A stretch of DNA of 19,754 nt, from the NCBI GenBank assembly GCA_017525805.1, contig JAFXSH010000008.1:1-19754 (forward strand), in the 5' to 3' direction. Every line of letters begins with the position of its first letter. Within the stretch, counting starts at the first letter, position 1. This stretch comes from Clostridia bacterium (GTDB taxonomy: Bacteria; Bacillota_A; Clostridia; Christensenellales; Aristaeellaceae). The position numbers and the translations under genes were made by a program. The notes beneath the pieces are model-generated. The model saw only the letters and a list, made by a program, of their open reading frames with translations, made no database searches and was not told the origin of the DNA. This document shows positions 7,320 to 13,890 of this stretch, piece after piece.

Positions 7320-7526
7320 ATGGAATCCCCTGTTCCTGAAACAAAGCAAATACCAAATACGGAATCGAAAACATATCGCGTTGAGGATATATGCAGACTC
7401 CTTAACATAGGAAGATCCTCTGCCTATAATCTCGTTCGGGAGGGGCATTTCAAGATCGTGCGGATCGGGACTGCAATCAGGATTTCCAAGAAGTCCTTTG
7501 ATGAGTGGTTAGAAGCACAACAATAA
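7320..7526 (+). CDS. Excisionase-like HTH (MerR/HTH_17) DNA-binding protein
   Basis: A 68-residue protein. The ATG at 7320 has AAAGGAGG 7-8 bases upstream; the longer open frame back to 6837 has no start signal and is not used. Residues about 19-66 form the HTH_17 excisionase domain: TYRVEDICRLLNIGRSSAYN (winged-helix recognition part), then LVREGHFKIVRIGTAIRIS and KKSFDEWLEAQ. Such proteins bend DNA at attachment sites and bias integrase towards excision. The gene is 24 bases before the integrase, in the same direction, so the two are almost surely co-transcribed. Low-confidence alternative: a general regulator of the element. Confidence 0.85.
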   Translation: MESPVPETKQIPNTESKTYRVEDICRLLNIGRSSAYNLVREGHFKIVRIGTAIRISKKSFDEWLEAQQ

Positions 7527-7550
7527 CCAATCATAAAAGGAGGCCCACCC

Positions 7551-8948
7551 ATGGCTACTGTGAAAAAACGCGGTAAAACCTACAGTGTAGTGTATACTTA
7601 TCTCAATGAAGTCGGAGAGAAGAAGCAGAAATGGGAAACCTACAAAACCAAGAAGGAGGCGGATAAGCGGAGGGTTGAGATTGAAGGTACGATGTCCAAC
7701 GGCACTTTCATTTCTCCCAATAATCAAACCATTGAGGATTTTCTAAAAGATTTTGTTTCCCTGTACGGTGAAAAGAAGTGGGGAATCTCTATGTATGATT
7801 CTTCTACGGGACTCATTAGAAACTACATAGTCCCCATTATTGGTCAAGTCCCAATCCAGACATTTAACGCCCGTTCCGTGGACGTATTTGTTCAGAAACT
7901 TCAAAAGACGAAGCCCGTACATTGCAAATGGAGAAAGGCAGCGACCAGCTATCTTACACCTGCAAGTATTGAAAAGATCATCAAACTGCTTCGATGCGCT
8001 TTTCAGCAGGCTGTTCGCTGGGAACTTATTGGCAAGAATCCTTTCGACGATCCTATTCTTCCCAAAACGAGGTATAAACCACGTGACATTTGGGATGCCG
8101 ATATGATCCGAAAAGCATTGGATGCTTGTAAAGATAATCAACTGTACGTCGCTATGAATCTTGCGTTTGCCTGTTCACTCCGTGTTGGTGAGATATTGGG
8201 ATTGACCTGGAACAATGTTCACATCGAAGATGAAGATATTGCCGCAGACAATGCCTGGATTTTTATTGACAAGGAACTGGAACGGGCGCACATTGATACC
8301 ATTGAACGCCTTGGAGAACGGGATGATATTCTCAAAGTATTCGACCCGATCATGTCCGCAAGCAATAAGACCAGGCTCGTATTGAAGCGGCCCAAGACGG
8401 ACAGCAGTGTGAGAAGAATCTGGCTGCCCAAAACGCTTGCTTATATCCTGCGAGAGTGGAAAAACGTCCAGGAAGCCCAAAAACGCTTTCTTGGTGATGA
8501 ATACCAGGATTATGGACTGGTTGTGGCACTGGAGAATGGCAGACCATCCGATAACCGCAATATTGAAAAGTCTTTCAGTAAATTGAGAGAAGCGGCTGGT
8601 TTGCCGAGAGTATGCTTTCATTCGCTTCGCCATTCCAGTACGACCTATAAACTGAAACTGAATCATGGTGATCTGAAAGCGACCCAGGGCGACACCGGCC
8701 ATGCCCAAGTGGATATGATAACGAAAATCTATGCTCACATTCTGGATGAAGATCGGAAGGTAAACGCGCAGAAATTTGAATCGGCTTTCTATTCTGTAAC
8801 TGACCTTCGGACAGTGACCCCGCCGCCTGAAAAGGGGAGCCCTGGAATTGATATTGCCCAACTGATAGATGGATTGCAAAAATCGCCCGAATTAGCAAAC
8901 ACGCTCCTTACGGTTTTGCAAGCCCAAAAATCTGCTAATCTTAATTAG
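7551..8948 (+). CDS. int: Tyrosine site-specific integrase
   Basis: A 465-residue phage/ICE-type tyrosine recombinase. AAAGGAGG sits 7 bases before the ATG. The N-terminal arm-binding domain (residues about 1-60, KKRGKTYSVVYTYLNEVGEK) is followed by a SAM-like core-binding domain (about 65-170) and the catalytic domain. All catalytic residues are visible: R211 in CSLRVGEILGL, K282 in KRPKTDSSVRR, H357 and R360 in FHSLRHSS, H384 in GHAQVD and the nucleophile Y394 in KIYAH. It therefore looks active. It ends 138 bases from the 3' end of a tRNA-Arg gene, the usual arrangement for an element inserted in a tRNA. The C-terminal about 50 residues beyond the catalytic core are unusual but common in this subfamily. 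Confidence 0.95.
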   Translation: MATVKKRGKTYSVVYTYLNEVGEKKQKWETYKTKKEADKRRVEIEGTMSNGTFISPNNQTIEDFLKDFVSLYGEKKWGISMYDSSTGLIRNYIVPIIGQVPIQTFNARSVDVFVQKLQKTKPVHCKWRKAATSYLTPASIEKIIKLLRCAFQQAVRWELIGKNPFDDPILPKTRYKPRDIWDADMIRKALDACKDNQLYVAMNLAFACSLRVGEILGLTWNNVHIEDEDIAADNAWIFIDKELERAHIDTIERLGERDDILKVFDPIMSASNKTRLVLKRPKTDSSVRRIWLPKTLAYILREWKNVQEAQKRFLGDEYQDYGLVVALENGRPSDNRNIEKSFSKLREAAGLPRVCFHSLRHSSTTYKLKLNHGDLKATQGDTGHAQVDMITKIYAHILDEDRKVNAQKFESAFYSVTDLRTVTPPPEKGSPGIDIAQLIDGLQKSPELANTLLTVLQAQKSANLN

Positions 8949-9002
8949 CAAGTTATTAGCAAATAGGGAAAACCATTGGAAACGGTTCGTGTCGGATTAG
9001 CA
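8891..9002. repeat. ATTAGCA(A) motif array, candidate integrase arm-type sites
   Basis: ATTAGCAA occurs at 8891-8898, 8944-8951 and 8955-8962, ATTAGCA at 8996-9002, and its inverse TGCTAAT at 8933-8939. The inverse copy and the 8944 copy form a perfect 7-bp hairpin (8933-8950) over the integrase stop codon. Arm-type binding sites for tyrosine integrases normally lie exactly here, between int and the attachment core. Confidence 0.5.
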
Positions 9003-9046
9003 GGATTTTTGAAAAAGACGCCGAATTGTTCTGACCGGCTGAGCTA

Positions 9047-9084
9047 AAGAAAAAACCGTCGCAAATCCTTGATTTACAACGGTT
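9047..9084 (-). terminator. Rho-independent terminator of tRNA-Arg
   Basis: On the minus strand, directly after the tRNA CCA end, AACCGT (9079-9084) pairs with ACGGTT (9054-9059). An inner AAATC/GATTT stem lies inside, and the hairpin is followed by TTTTTTCTTT. Confidence 0.75.
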
Positions 9085-9085
9085 C

Positions 9086-9162
9086 TGGCGCGCCCGGCGT
9101 GGCTTGAACACGCGGCCTGTCGCTTAGGAGGCGACCGCTCTATCCAACTGAGCTACGGGCGC
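9086..9162 (-). tRNA. tRNA-Arg (anticodon CCT)
   Basis: A complete cloverleaf on the minus strand. The acceptor GCGCCCG pairs with CGGGCGC, the D stem is GCTC/GAGC, and the anticodon stem GTCGC/GCGAC has loop CTCCTAA (anticodon CCT, reads AGG). The T stem GCGTG/CACGC has loop TTCAAGC. Discriminator G and an encoded CCA follow (CCA at 9086-9088). This is the intact attachment-site copy next to the integrase. Its 5' half and 27 bases of upstream flank are duplicated 372 bp away. Confidence 0.95.
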
Positions 9163-9189
9163 AAAGCACGTTTTAACCCTCGTCAGGGG
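9124..9189. repeat. 66-bp direct repeat, copy 1 (tRNA-Arg 5' half plus flank)
   Basis: Bases 9124-9189 are identical, position by position, to 9496-9561. The repeat starts at the anticodon loop (TTAGGAGGCG) and extends through the tRNA 5' end into the upstream flank (CGTTTTAACCCTCGTCAGGG). The two copies bracket 306 bp, as attL/attR-like repeats or a tandem duplication would. Confidence 0.9.
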
Positions 9190-9254
9190 GCGGTGTAGAC
9201 TCGAACTCCTACCGCTTAGGAGGCGGACCCTCTATCCTGCTGAGGTACGGGACC
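9180..9254 (-). pseudogene. Decayed tRNA-Arg (CCT anticodon loop)
   Basis: The 5' part is tRNA-like: GGTCCCG acceptor strand, TA, D stem CCTC/GAGG, anticodon loop CTCCTAA, and a T-loop-like TTCGAGT. The anticodon stem has a T-T mismatch at its outer pair. The T stem does not pair (AGGAG against CTACA), and the 3' acceptor strand that should be CGGGACC is absent (CCGCCCC instead). The 3' end merges into the 66-bp repeat. It is probably a non-functional relic of an earlier integration or duplication. Confidence 0.7.
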
Positions 9255-9495
9255 ACGTTCTCGAAATCCTTATTTTACAAGGCTTTCGAGCTTTTCGGCC
9301 TTTCTGACCGAGGGGAGTAATCCGGGCTTTCCGCGTTAGCTGGCTAACTGCGGGCGGCGTGTTCGACTTTCACAAGCCCTTTATCTTCCGCCTCGCGTTA
9401 GCTGTTTGGCGGTAGCTCTGAGATGGAAAATCGAACAGATTCCGGGGGATTCTGGGTACTTGATCGCTCGTCTCAGGCGGCAGTCCGACTTCTTA
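9190..9495. other. 306-bp insert between the tRNA-Arg repeats, no gene
   Basis: Apart from the decayed tRNA, this holds two hairpins and a short repeat. CTCGAAA (9260-9266) pairs with TTTCGAG (9284-9290) around an inner CCTT/AAGG. TTAGC/GCTAA with flanking CCGC/GCGG forms a hairpin at 9331-9353. CGCGTTAGCTG is repeated at 9332-9342 and 9394-9404. The first hairpin shares the AAATCCTT core with the tRNA terminator at 9063-9070, so it may be a mutated copy of that terminator. No convincing protein frame. Confidence 0.6.
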
Positions 9496-9534
9496 TTAGG
9501 AGGCGACCGCTCTATCCAACTGAGCTACGGGCGC
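9496..9534 (-). pseudogene. tRNA-Arg 5' half (from acceptor to anticodon loop)
   Basis: Identical to the 5' half of the intact tRNA-Arg, ending exactly in the anticodon loop and then diverging. This is where strand exchange by a tyrosine recombinase would be expected. The presumed original promoter lies upstream at 9613-9641, so this half is probably the original locus. Confidence 0.8.
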
Positions 9535-9561
9535 AAAGCACGTTTTAACCCTCGTCAGGGG
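9496..9561. repeat. 66-bp direct repeat, copy 2
   Basis: The second, promoter-proximal copy of the repeat at 9124-9189, identical over all 66 bases. Beyond it the sequence continues into a strong hairpin and the tRNA promoter. Confidence 0.9.
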
Positions 9562-9596
9562 CGGAAAAGCCGCGTATCAGGGCGCGGCGTTTCCGC
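9561..9596 (+). terminator. Strong GC-rich hairpin with T-tail on the plus strand
   Basis: A 14-position stem with a single mismatch (arms GCGGAAA...GCGC and its complement) around an 8-base loop, followed on the plus strand by TTTT. Read rightward it looks like a terminator. Read leftward it would fold in the leader of the tRNA transcript just after its start, where no T-run follows. Confidence 0.45.
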
Positions 9597-9612
9597 TTTT
9601 GCCGCAAAATGG

Positions 9613-9641
9613 ATTATAGCATATTATCGGGCTTGATGCAA
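9613..9641 (-). promoter_or_regulatory. Original tRNA-Arg promoter (TTGCAT-17-TATAAT, extended -10)
   Basis: A perfect TATAAT (9613-9618) with TGC before it, 17 bases from TTGCAT (9636-9641). It fires leftward into the 5'-half tRNA. The intact tRNA is now about 440 bases downstream, so transcription must read through the insert to express it. Confidence 0.6.
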
Positions 9642-9653
9642 GAGCCGGATGGT

Positions 9654-10664
9654 TTACGCATCGATTTCCGTTTCCTCTTCCACGGGAACGAGGGAATCGG
9701 CGCGATCCTCCTTCGCCAGACGGCGCACCACCAGAATGCCCATGAACAGCAGCGCGGCGATCATGCCGCAGTAGACCCACAAATCGGGCCAATTGGTTTT
9801 ATCCAGGGCAAATTCCGCGCCGACAATGACGCCGATCCCCAGCAGCAGCAGGAAAATTTCCAGCACGATGGTTTTTCCGCTCAGGCCCCGTTTTCCGCCC
9901 CGGATCAGCCCGGCGATCAGCACGCCCAGCAGGAGCACGCCGTAGCCCATTTGGGACACGCGGGCAAAAATGAACAGGAACAGCACATCATCCTGCCGCA
10001 GGCTGTCCGGCATGATTTGGGAAACGCACAGCAGCGCCAGGGCAATGCCCGCCAGCGTGCCTTTTTTCCAGCAGAAATGGCCCACGATCAGCATGGCCAG
10101 GGCAATCAGAGCCGCCAGCACCGCTTCAATAAAGCATACGGACAGGACCAAATCGCCCTGGGCGTTTTCAATGGCGAAAGGAAAACGGCTAAGCGCCTCC
10201 ACGGTGACCAGGTCGCCAAAGCCCTTTCCGCTGAGCGGCTCCACAAACCGGGCCCAGGCAAACAGCGCTAAACCGGGCACCGCGCCGCTGTCCAGCAGGG
10301 AAAGGCCTCCTTTTCCGGAAACCGCGCCCACCAGCAGGGCCGAAAGCAGCACGCCCAAGATCACGCCGGTCACATTCAAGCCGCCCTGGGAAAGATCCAG
10401 GAATGGGGCCAGACCGATATAATCGCCCATGGGATCGTAAAACAGCCTGGTAAAGCGCACGCCGCAATACACAGCCCGCCCTAAGAACAGCCCCAGCACG
10501 GCGGCCAACAGTGAAAACACTGTGGCGCTGACGCCGCCCGCCCGGAATTTATGGGCCCGGTACGCCGTCCATACGCACGCGACCAGCGCGCCAAACACCA
10601 GACAGAACACATAGAACGAGATTTCTCCGCCCCAGGGAAGGCTCACCATTTTCATACTGTTCAT
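9654..10664 (-). CDS. Lgt-fold (prolipoprotein diacylglyceryl transferase-like) membrane protein
   Basis: 336 residues with about seven hydrophobic segments. It follows the Lgt layout: short N-terminus then a TM helix, GRAVYCGVRF (62-71), QGGLNVTGVILGVLL (93-107), DSGAVPGLALFAWARF (125-140), two long TM stretches, and a hydrophilic acidic tail. True Lgt transfers diacylglycerol to prolipoproteins in the membrane. Here the HGG catalytic motif reads VTGV (T99 where Lgt has its essential His), and the RxGNF motif reads ARFVEPL, so I doubt that it is an active Lgt; it may use another substrate or be a carrier. It starts 1 base after the stop of the upstream gene, so it is co-transcribed with an exported glycosidase-like protein. 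The start could also be the ATG three codons in. Confidence 0.7.
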   Translation of the reverse strand: MNSMKMVSLPWGGEISFYVFCLVFGALVACVWTAYRAHKFRAGGVSATVFSLLAAVLGLFLGRAVYCGVRFTRLFYDPMGDYIGLAPFLDLSQGGLNVTGVILGVLLSALLVGAVSGKGGLSLLDSGAVPGLALFAWARFVEPLSGKGFGDLVTVEALSRFPFAIENAQGDLVLSVCFIEAVLAALIALAMLIVGHFCWKKGTLAGIALALLCVSQIMPDSLRQDDVLFLFIFARVSQMGYGVLLLGVLIAGLIRGGKRGLSGKTIVLEIFLLLLGIGVIVGAEFALDKTNWPDLWVYCGMIAALLFMGILVVRRLAKEDRADSLVPVEEETEIDA

Positions 10665-10665
10665 C

Positions 10666-11592
10666 TCACTTCACCAATGTCGCAAAATAAATGATATCGC
10701 TCAATTGCCGCTCGATTTCCGGGCAATTGACCTTTGCATAACTCAGATTTCCCTTCGCGTCCAGGGTTTTAAAGACAAGCGTGGCGCTGTTGCCCCCGTC
10801 TAAATTGAAAGCCAGGGCGCAGCCGTTTTCGTTCAGCTGTTTCCCCATCATTTCGCATAGACCGGCAAATTCGTAAATGGTCAGGCCCTTGTTGTTTTCC
10901 GATTGCGGGCCGCTGCAGGTGATCAGCAGGTATTCCAGCGGCCCCAGCTGGGCAATGGCGGAGCGCTGGGTATCGTTCTTCGCGCCCACATACCCGTTGG
11001 CGTAATCCTCGGGGATCACGCTGACGCCGTCCTGCACCAGCACGGGGCCAAAACAAAACACATTGTACATTTCATACTCGTGCAGGCGCATGTATTCCTT
11101 ATACTCGTCCTTCGTGCACTGGGGCAGAGCGGAAAAATCCCCGTTTTTATCGATCACCAGCAAATCCATATGGCCGTCCGCATGATTGCGCACTTGCTGG
11201 CTTTGGCGCAGCACCACCTGGCATTTATCCGTTTTAATAAAGTAGTCTCCGTTGATGGCTACCACCGCGTTGACTTTTTCGGCAATGATCCTGCCCCGGG
11301 TGGTGCCTTCGGACGTATCCCGAAAACTGCTGTTGGATGTAGCGGTGCGCAGCTGGGAAGGATGGGAAATCTTCACATGAGCGCACACATAATCTGTTTG
11401 GGCGTACCGGCCGGAATAAAGTTTGACGGAAATGGATTCGTCCTGATACTCCGTATCGGAAATGTAAGACGCATCCTGGGGCGCCGGGCCCGGTTCACAG
11501 CTATCCATATCCAATGGTTCCAGCGTTTCCGCGCACGCGGCGAAGCAGCATGTGCAAAGCAGCGCCACAATGATCATTCGTTTCCAGGCCAT
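10666..11592 (-). CDS. Exported phosphodiester glycosidase (NAGPA/DUF2233) family protein
   Basis: 308 residues from the ATG at 11592 (AAAGGAG about 10 bases upstream; a GTG at 11598 is also possible but only 4 bases from it). A hydrophobic signal sequence (MIIVALLCTCCFAACAET) precedes a Cys that may be a lipobox. The catalytic-type motifs are present: AVVAINGDYF (109-118), QRSAIAQLGP (the TA.G-type strand, 209-218) and NLDGGNSATLV near 263-273. This domain cleaves phosphodiester-linked sugars in NAGPA, or remodels cell-surface phosphodiesters in bacteria. It lies outside the membrane and is paired with the Lgt-fold protein, suggesting a joint envelope role. The substrate is unknown. Confidence 0.85.
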   Translation of the reverse strand: MAWKRMIIVALLCTCCFAACAETLEPLDMDSCEPGPAPQDASYISDTEYQDESISVKLYSGRYAQTDYVCAHVKISHPSQLRTATSNSSFRDTSEGTTRGRIIAEKVNAVVAINGDYFIKTDKCQVVLRQSQQVRNHADGHMDLLVIDKNGDFSALPQCTKDEYKEYMRLHEYEMYNVFCFGPVLVQDGVSVIPEDYANGYVGAKNDTQRSAIAQLGPLEYLLITCSGPQSENNKGLTIYEFAGLCEMMGKQLNENGCALAFNLDGGNSATLVFKTLDAKGNLSYAKVNCPEIERQLSDIIYFATLVK

Positions 11593-11631
11593 GTGCACAA
11601 AACTCCTTTGATCTTCAGTACGGCAACGCTA

Positions 11632-11660
11632 AACATACCATATTCATGCCAAAAAATCAA
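11632..11660 (-). promoter_or_regulatory. Promoter of the glycosidase/Lgt-like operon
   Basis: TTGATT (11655-11660), a 17-base spacer and TATGTT (11632-11637) with an extended TGG. It reads leftward into the glycosidase gene. Confidence 0.5.
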
Positions 11661-11747
11661 GACGTTCATCACATGTTCTATCATGAAATTCCTTTCAGTA
11701 TGGAAAAATATGGTATCTTTTCGGTTTGTTTTTTCCCTGTATTTCAC

Positions 11748-11775
11748 TTTACAAGCGCCGATTCCTGCGTATAAT
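11748..11775 (+). promoter_or_regulatory. Promoter of the Re-citrate synthase operon (TTTACA-16-TATAAT)
   Basis: TTTACA (11748-11753), a 16-base spacer and a perfect TATAAT (11770-11775). The transcription start would be near 11782, where a palindromic operator and two hairpins begin. Confidence 0.65.
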
Positions 11776-11784
11776 TGTATACAC
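11775..11784. promoter_or_regulatory. Candidate GntR-type operator TTGTATACAC
   Basis: TGTATACA (11776-11783) is a perfect 8-bp palindrome just after the -10 and over the predicted start. FCD-type GntR regulators commonly bind short TTGTATACAA-like palindromes, and the operon's second gene is such a regulator, so autorepression is a reasonable inference. Confidence 0.45.
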
Positions 11785-11825
11785 GGATTCAGAAAATCCG
11801 TATTCCCGCGGCTTGCCGCTGGAAT
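11783..11825 (+). promoter_or_regulatory. Two tandem hairpins in the operon's 5' leader
   Basis: Hairpin 1 has arms ACGGATT (11783-11789) and AATCCGT (11795-11801). Hairpin 2 follows at once: ATTCC/GGAAT outer arms and GCGG/CCGC inner arms around a CTTG tetraloop (11802-11825). They occupy the first bases of the predicted mRNA and end 5 bases before the ribosome site, AGGAAGGAG (11831-11839). Confidence 0.55.
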
Positions 11826-11849
11826 CAAGCAGGAAGGAGCGTGCGCCGC

Positions 11850-13226
11850 ATGCTGGAAATTTCCCCGAAAACCAACTTATTGGAGCAGAAAAACTATCGC
11901 TACGCCCTTCAGGACGTGGCTGAACCCAACCTTTACCGGGATATTTATGATTATGAAAGCGTACCCAAGGTGCCTTTCAACCACCGGCGCGTACCCATGG
12001 GCATGCCGGAGGAAATCTGGATTTCGGACACCTCTTTCCGGGACGGCCAGCAGTCGGTGGACCCCTACACCGTGGACCAGATCGTGGAGCTGTACCGGCT
12101 CATGAGCAAGTTAGGCGGCCCCTACGGCATCATCCGGCAGACGGAATTCTTTATTTACAGCAACAAGGATCGGGAAGCCGTGGCCCGCTGCCAGGACTTG
12201 GGGTTGAAATTCCCTGAAATTACCACCTGGATCCGCGCCACCAAAGAGGATTTCAAGCTGGTGAAGGACTTAGGCATTCGGGAAACGGGCATCCTGGTTT
12301 CGTGCAGCGACTATCATATTTTCAAAAAAATGAAGCTGACCCGCCGCCAGGCCATGGAAAAGTACCTGGAAACGGTAGCTTTAGCCTTCGAGGCGGACGT
12401 AATGCCCCGGTGCCATTTGGAGGATATCACTCGGGCGGACTTTTACGGCTTCGTGGTGCCATTTGTGAATGAGCTGATGAAGATGAGCCAGGACGCGGGC
12501 ATTCCCCTGCGCATCCGGGCCTGCGACACCATGGGCTACGGCGTGCCATATCCCGAAGTGGCCCTGCCCCGGAGCGTGCCGGGCATCATTTACGGTTTGC
12601 AGCACTATTCCGACGTGGAAAGCAATTATTTGGAATGGCACGGCCACAACGATTTCTACAAGGCCGTTTCCAACGCCTCCACCGCCTGGCTGTACGGCGC
12701 CAGCGCCGTGAACTGCTCCTTGCTTGGCATCGGGGAGCGCACGGGCAACATTCCCTTGGAGGCCATGGTGTTTGAATACGCCTCCCTGCGCGGCAGCATG
12801 GACGGCATGGACCCCACTGTGATCACCGAAATCGCCAATTACTTCAAGCAGGAAATAGGCTATAAAATTCCGCCCATGACCCCCTTCGTGGGCCGCAATT
12901 TCAACGTGACCCGGGCGGGCATCCACGCGGACGGCCTGCTCAAGGACGAGGAAATCTACAACATTTTCAACACGAAAAAACTGCTGAACCGCCCCGCTTC
13001 GGTGCTGATCTCCAAAACCTCCGGCCTGGCTGGCATCGCCTACTGGATCAACGAAAACTACATGCTCACCGCCAGCGAAGCCGTATCCAAGCAGGACCCC
13101 ATGGTGATCGCCCTGAAAGCCTGGATCGACGAACAGTACGACGCGGGCCGTCAGGCCGCCATGTCAACCAACGAGCTGGAAACCAAGATCGAGGAACTGA
13201 GCGGCGGCCGGCTGGCGAGGTTATGA
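11850..13226 (+). CDS. Re-citrate synthase (HMGL/isopropylmalate-synthase family)
   Basis: 458 residues from the ATG at 11850, with AGGAAGGAG upstream. It is an alpha-isopropylmalate/homocitrate-synthase-family TIM barrel: DTSFRDGQQS (D60, R64, D65) starts the barrel, and HGHNDF (H264, H266, N267) gives the metal-binding HxH. GGPYGIIRQTEFFIYSNKDR and FPEITTWIRA are hallmarks of the clostridial Re-citrate synthase rather than LeuA. The C-terminus lacks the LeuA regulatory domain. It condenses acetyl-CoA with oxaloacetate to citrate in the cytosol, with Re stereochemistry, as in Clostridium kluyveri. It heads an operon with aconitase and isocitrate dehydrogenase, completing a route to 2-oxoglutarate and glutamate, which strongly supports the call. 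Homocitrate synthase is the main alternative. Confidence 0.88.
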   Translation: MLEISPKTNLLEQKNYRYALQDVAEPNLYRDIYDYESVPKVPFNHRRVPMGMPEEIWISDTSFRDGQQSVDPYTVDQIVELYRLMSKLGGPYGIIRQTEFFIYSNKDREAVARCQDLGLKFPEITTWIRATKEDFKLVKDLGIRETGILVSCSDYHIFKKMKLTRRQAMEKYLETVALAFEADVMPRCHLEDITRADFYGFVVPFVNELMKMSQDAGIPLRIRACDTMGYGVPYPEVALPRSVPGIIYGLQHYSDVESNYLEWHGHNDFYKAVSNASTAWLYGASAVNCSLLGIGERTGNIPLEAMVFEYASLRGSMDGMDPTVITEIANYFKQEIGYKIPPMTPFVGRNFNVTRAGIHADGLLKDEEIYNIFNTKKLLNRPASVLISKTSGLAGIAYWINENYMLTASEAVSKQDPMVIALKAWIDEQYDAGRQAAMSTNELETKIEELSGGRLARL

Positions 13227-13242
13227 TAAGGGAGGTAATAAC

Positions 13243-13890
13243 GTGGAACATAAGATGATATCCATTGCCGATCAGGTGTTTGAGGAACTGGAGCGGGACA
13301 TCCTGTCCGGCGTGTACGAGCGGGATGAGATTCTAACAGAAATCAAGCTCAGCGAGGCGCTGGGCGTCAGCCGCACCCCCATCCGGGAGGCCCTGCGCCG
13401 CCTGGAGCAGGAGCACATCATCGAGCCCACCAGCAAAGGCGCGCGGGTGATCGGCATTTCCCGGGCGGATATCGCCGACATCTGTGAAATCCGGCTGCGG
13501 CTGGAGGGCCTGGCGGCCCGCTGGGCGGCGGAACGGGCGGACGCGGCAGGCATCCAATCCCTGAAAGAGACCTTGGATTTGCAGGAATTTTATACCCAGA
13601 AGCAGGACCCGGAAAGCATCAAGAACGCTGACAGCCGCTTCCACCAGACCATTTACGCTCTCTGCGGCAGCCATTCCATGCAGGACACCCTGGAGCCCCT
13701 GCACCGCAAGCTGCTCAAATACCGCCGGGTATCCGTTTCCGCCAAAAGCCGCGCGCAGAAATCCCTGGAAGAGCACCGGGCCATCTACGAAGCCATCGCC
13801 GCCCACAACGGCACAAAAGCGGAAACACTGACCATTCAGCATGTACAGAACGCGCGGGACAGCATCCTGCAAAGGGGGATTCCGTCATGA
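13243..13890 (+). CDS. GntR-family (FCD) transcriptional regulator
   Basis: 215 residues from a GTG start with GGGAGG 7-8 bases upstream, 16 bases after the citrate synthase. The winged HTH is at residues about 8-73 (ALGVSRTPIREALRRLEQE, then ISKGARV-type wing TSKGARVIGIS). The FCD effector domain (80-210) carries the metal-ligand pattern D..FH (NADSRFHQTIY), then EHRAIYEAI and QHVQNARDS. FCD regulators bind organic acids and repress nearby genes. Lying between citrate synthase and aconitase, it probably senses citrate or a related acid and controls the operon from the palindrome at 11775-11784. The effector is inferred. Its stop codon overlaps the aconitase start by four bases. Confidence 0.92.
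   Translation: MEHKMISIADQVFEELERDILSGVYERDEILTEIKLSEALGVSRTPIREALRRLEQEHIIEPTSKGARVIGISRADIADICEIRLRLEGLAARWAAERADAAGIQSLKETLDLQEFYTQKQDPESIKNADSRFHQTIYALCGSHSMQDTLEPLHRKLLKYRRVSVSAKSRAQKSLEEHRAIYEAIAAHNGTKAETLTIQHVQNARDSILQRGIPS

Noticed and set aside
9180..9254. Functional second tRNA-Arg
   Set aside because: T stem and acceptor stem do not pair, so it cannot fold as a normal tRNA.
9406..9636. Small plus-strand protein overlapping the tRNA repeat
   Set aside because: It crosses the half tRNA and a strong hairpin, has no ribosome site and reads as tRNA-derived sequence.
10903..12105. 400-codon plus-strand frame
   Set aside because: Antisense to the glycosidase gene and out of frame with the citrate synthase; no family features.
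11850..13226. 2-isopropylmalate synthase (LeuA)
   Set aside because: No regulatory domain, Re-citrate synthase hallmarks are present, and its neighbours are aconitase and isocitrate dehydrogenase.
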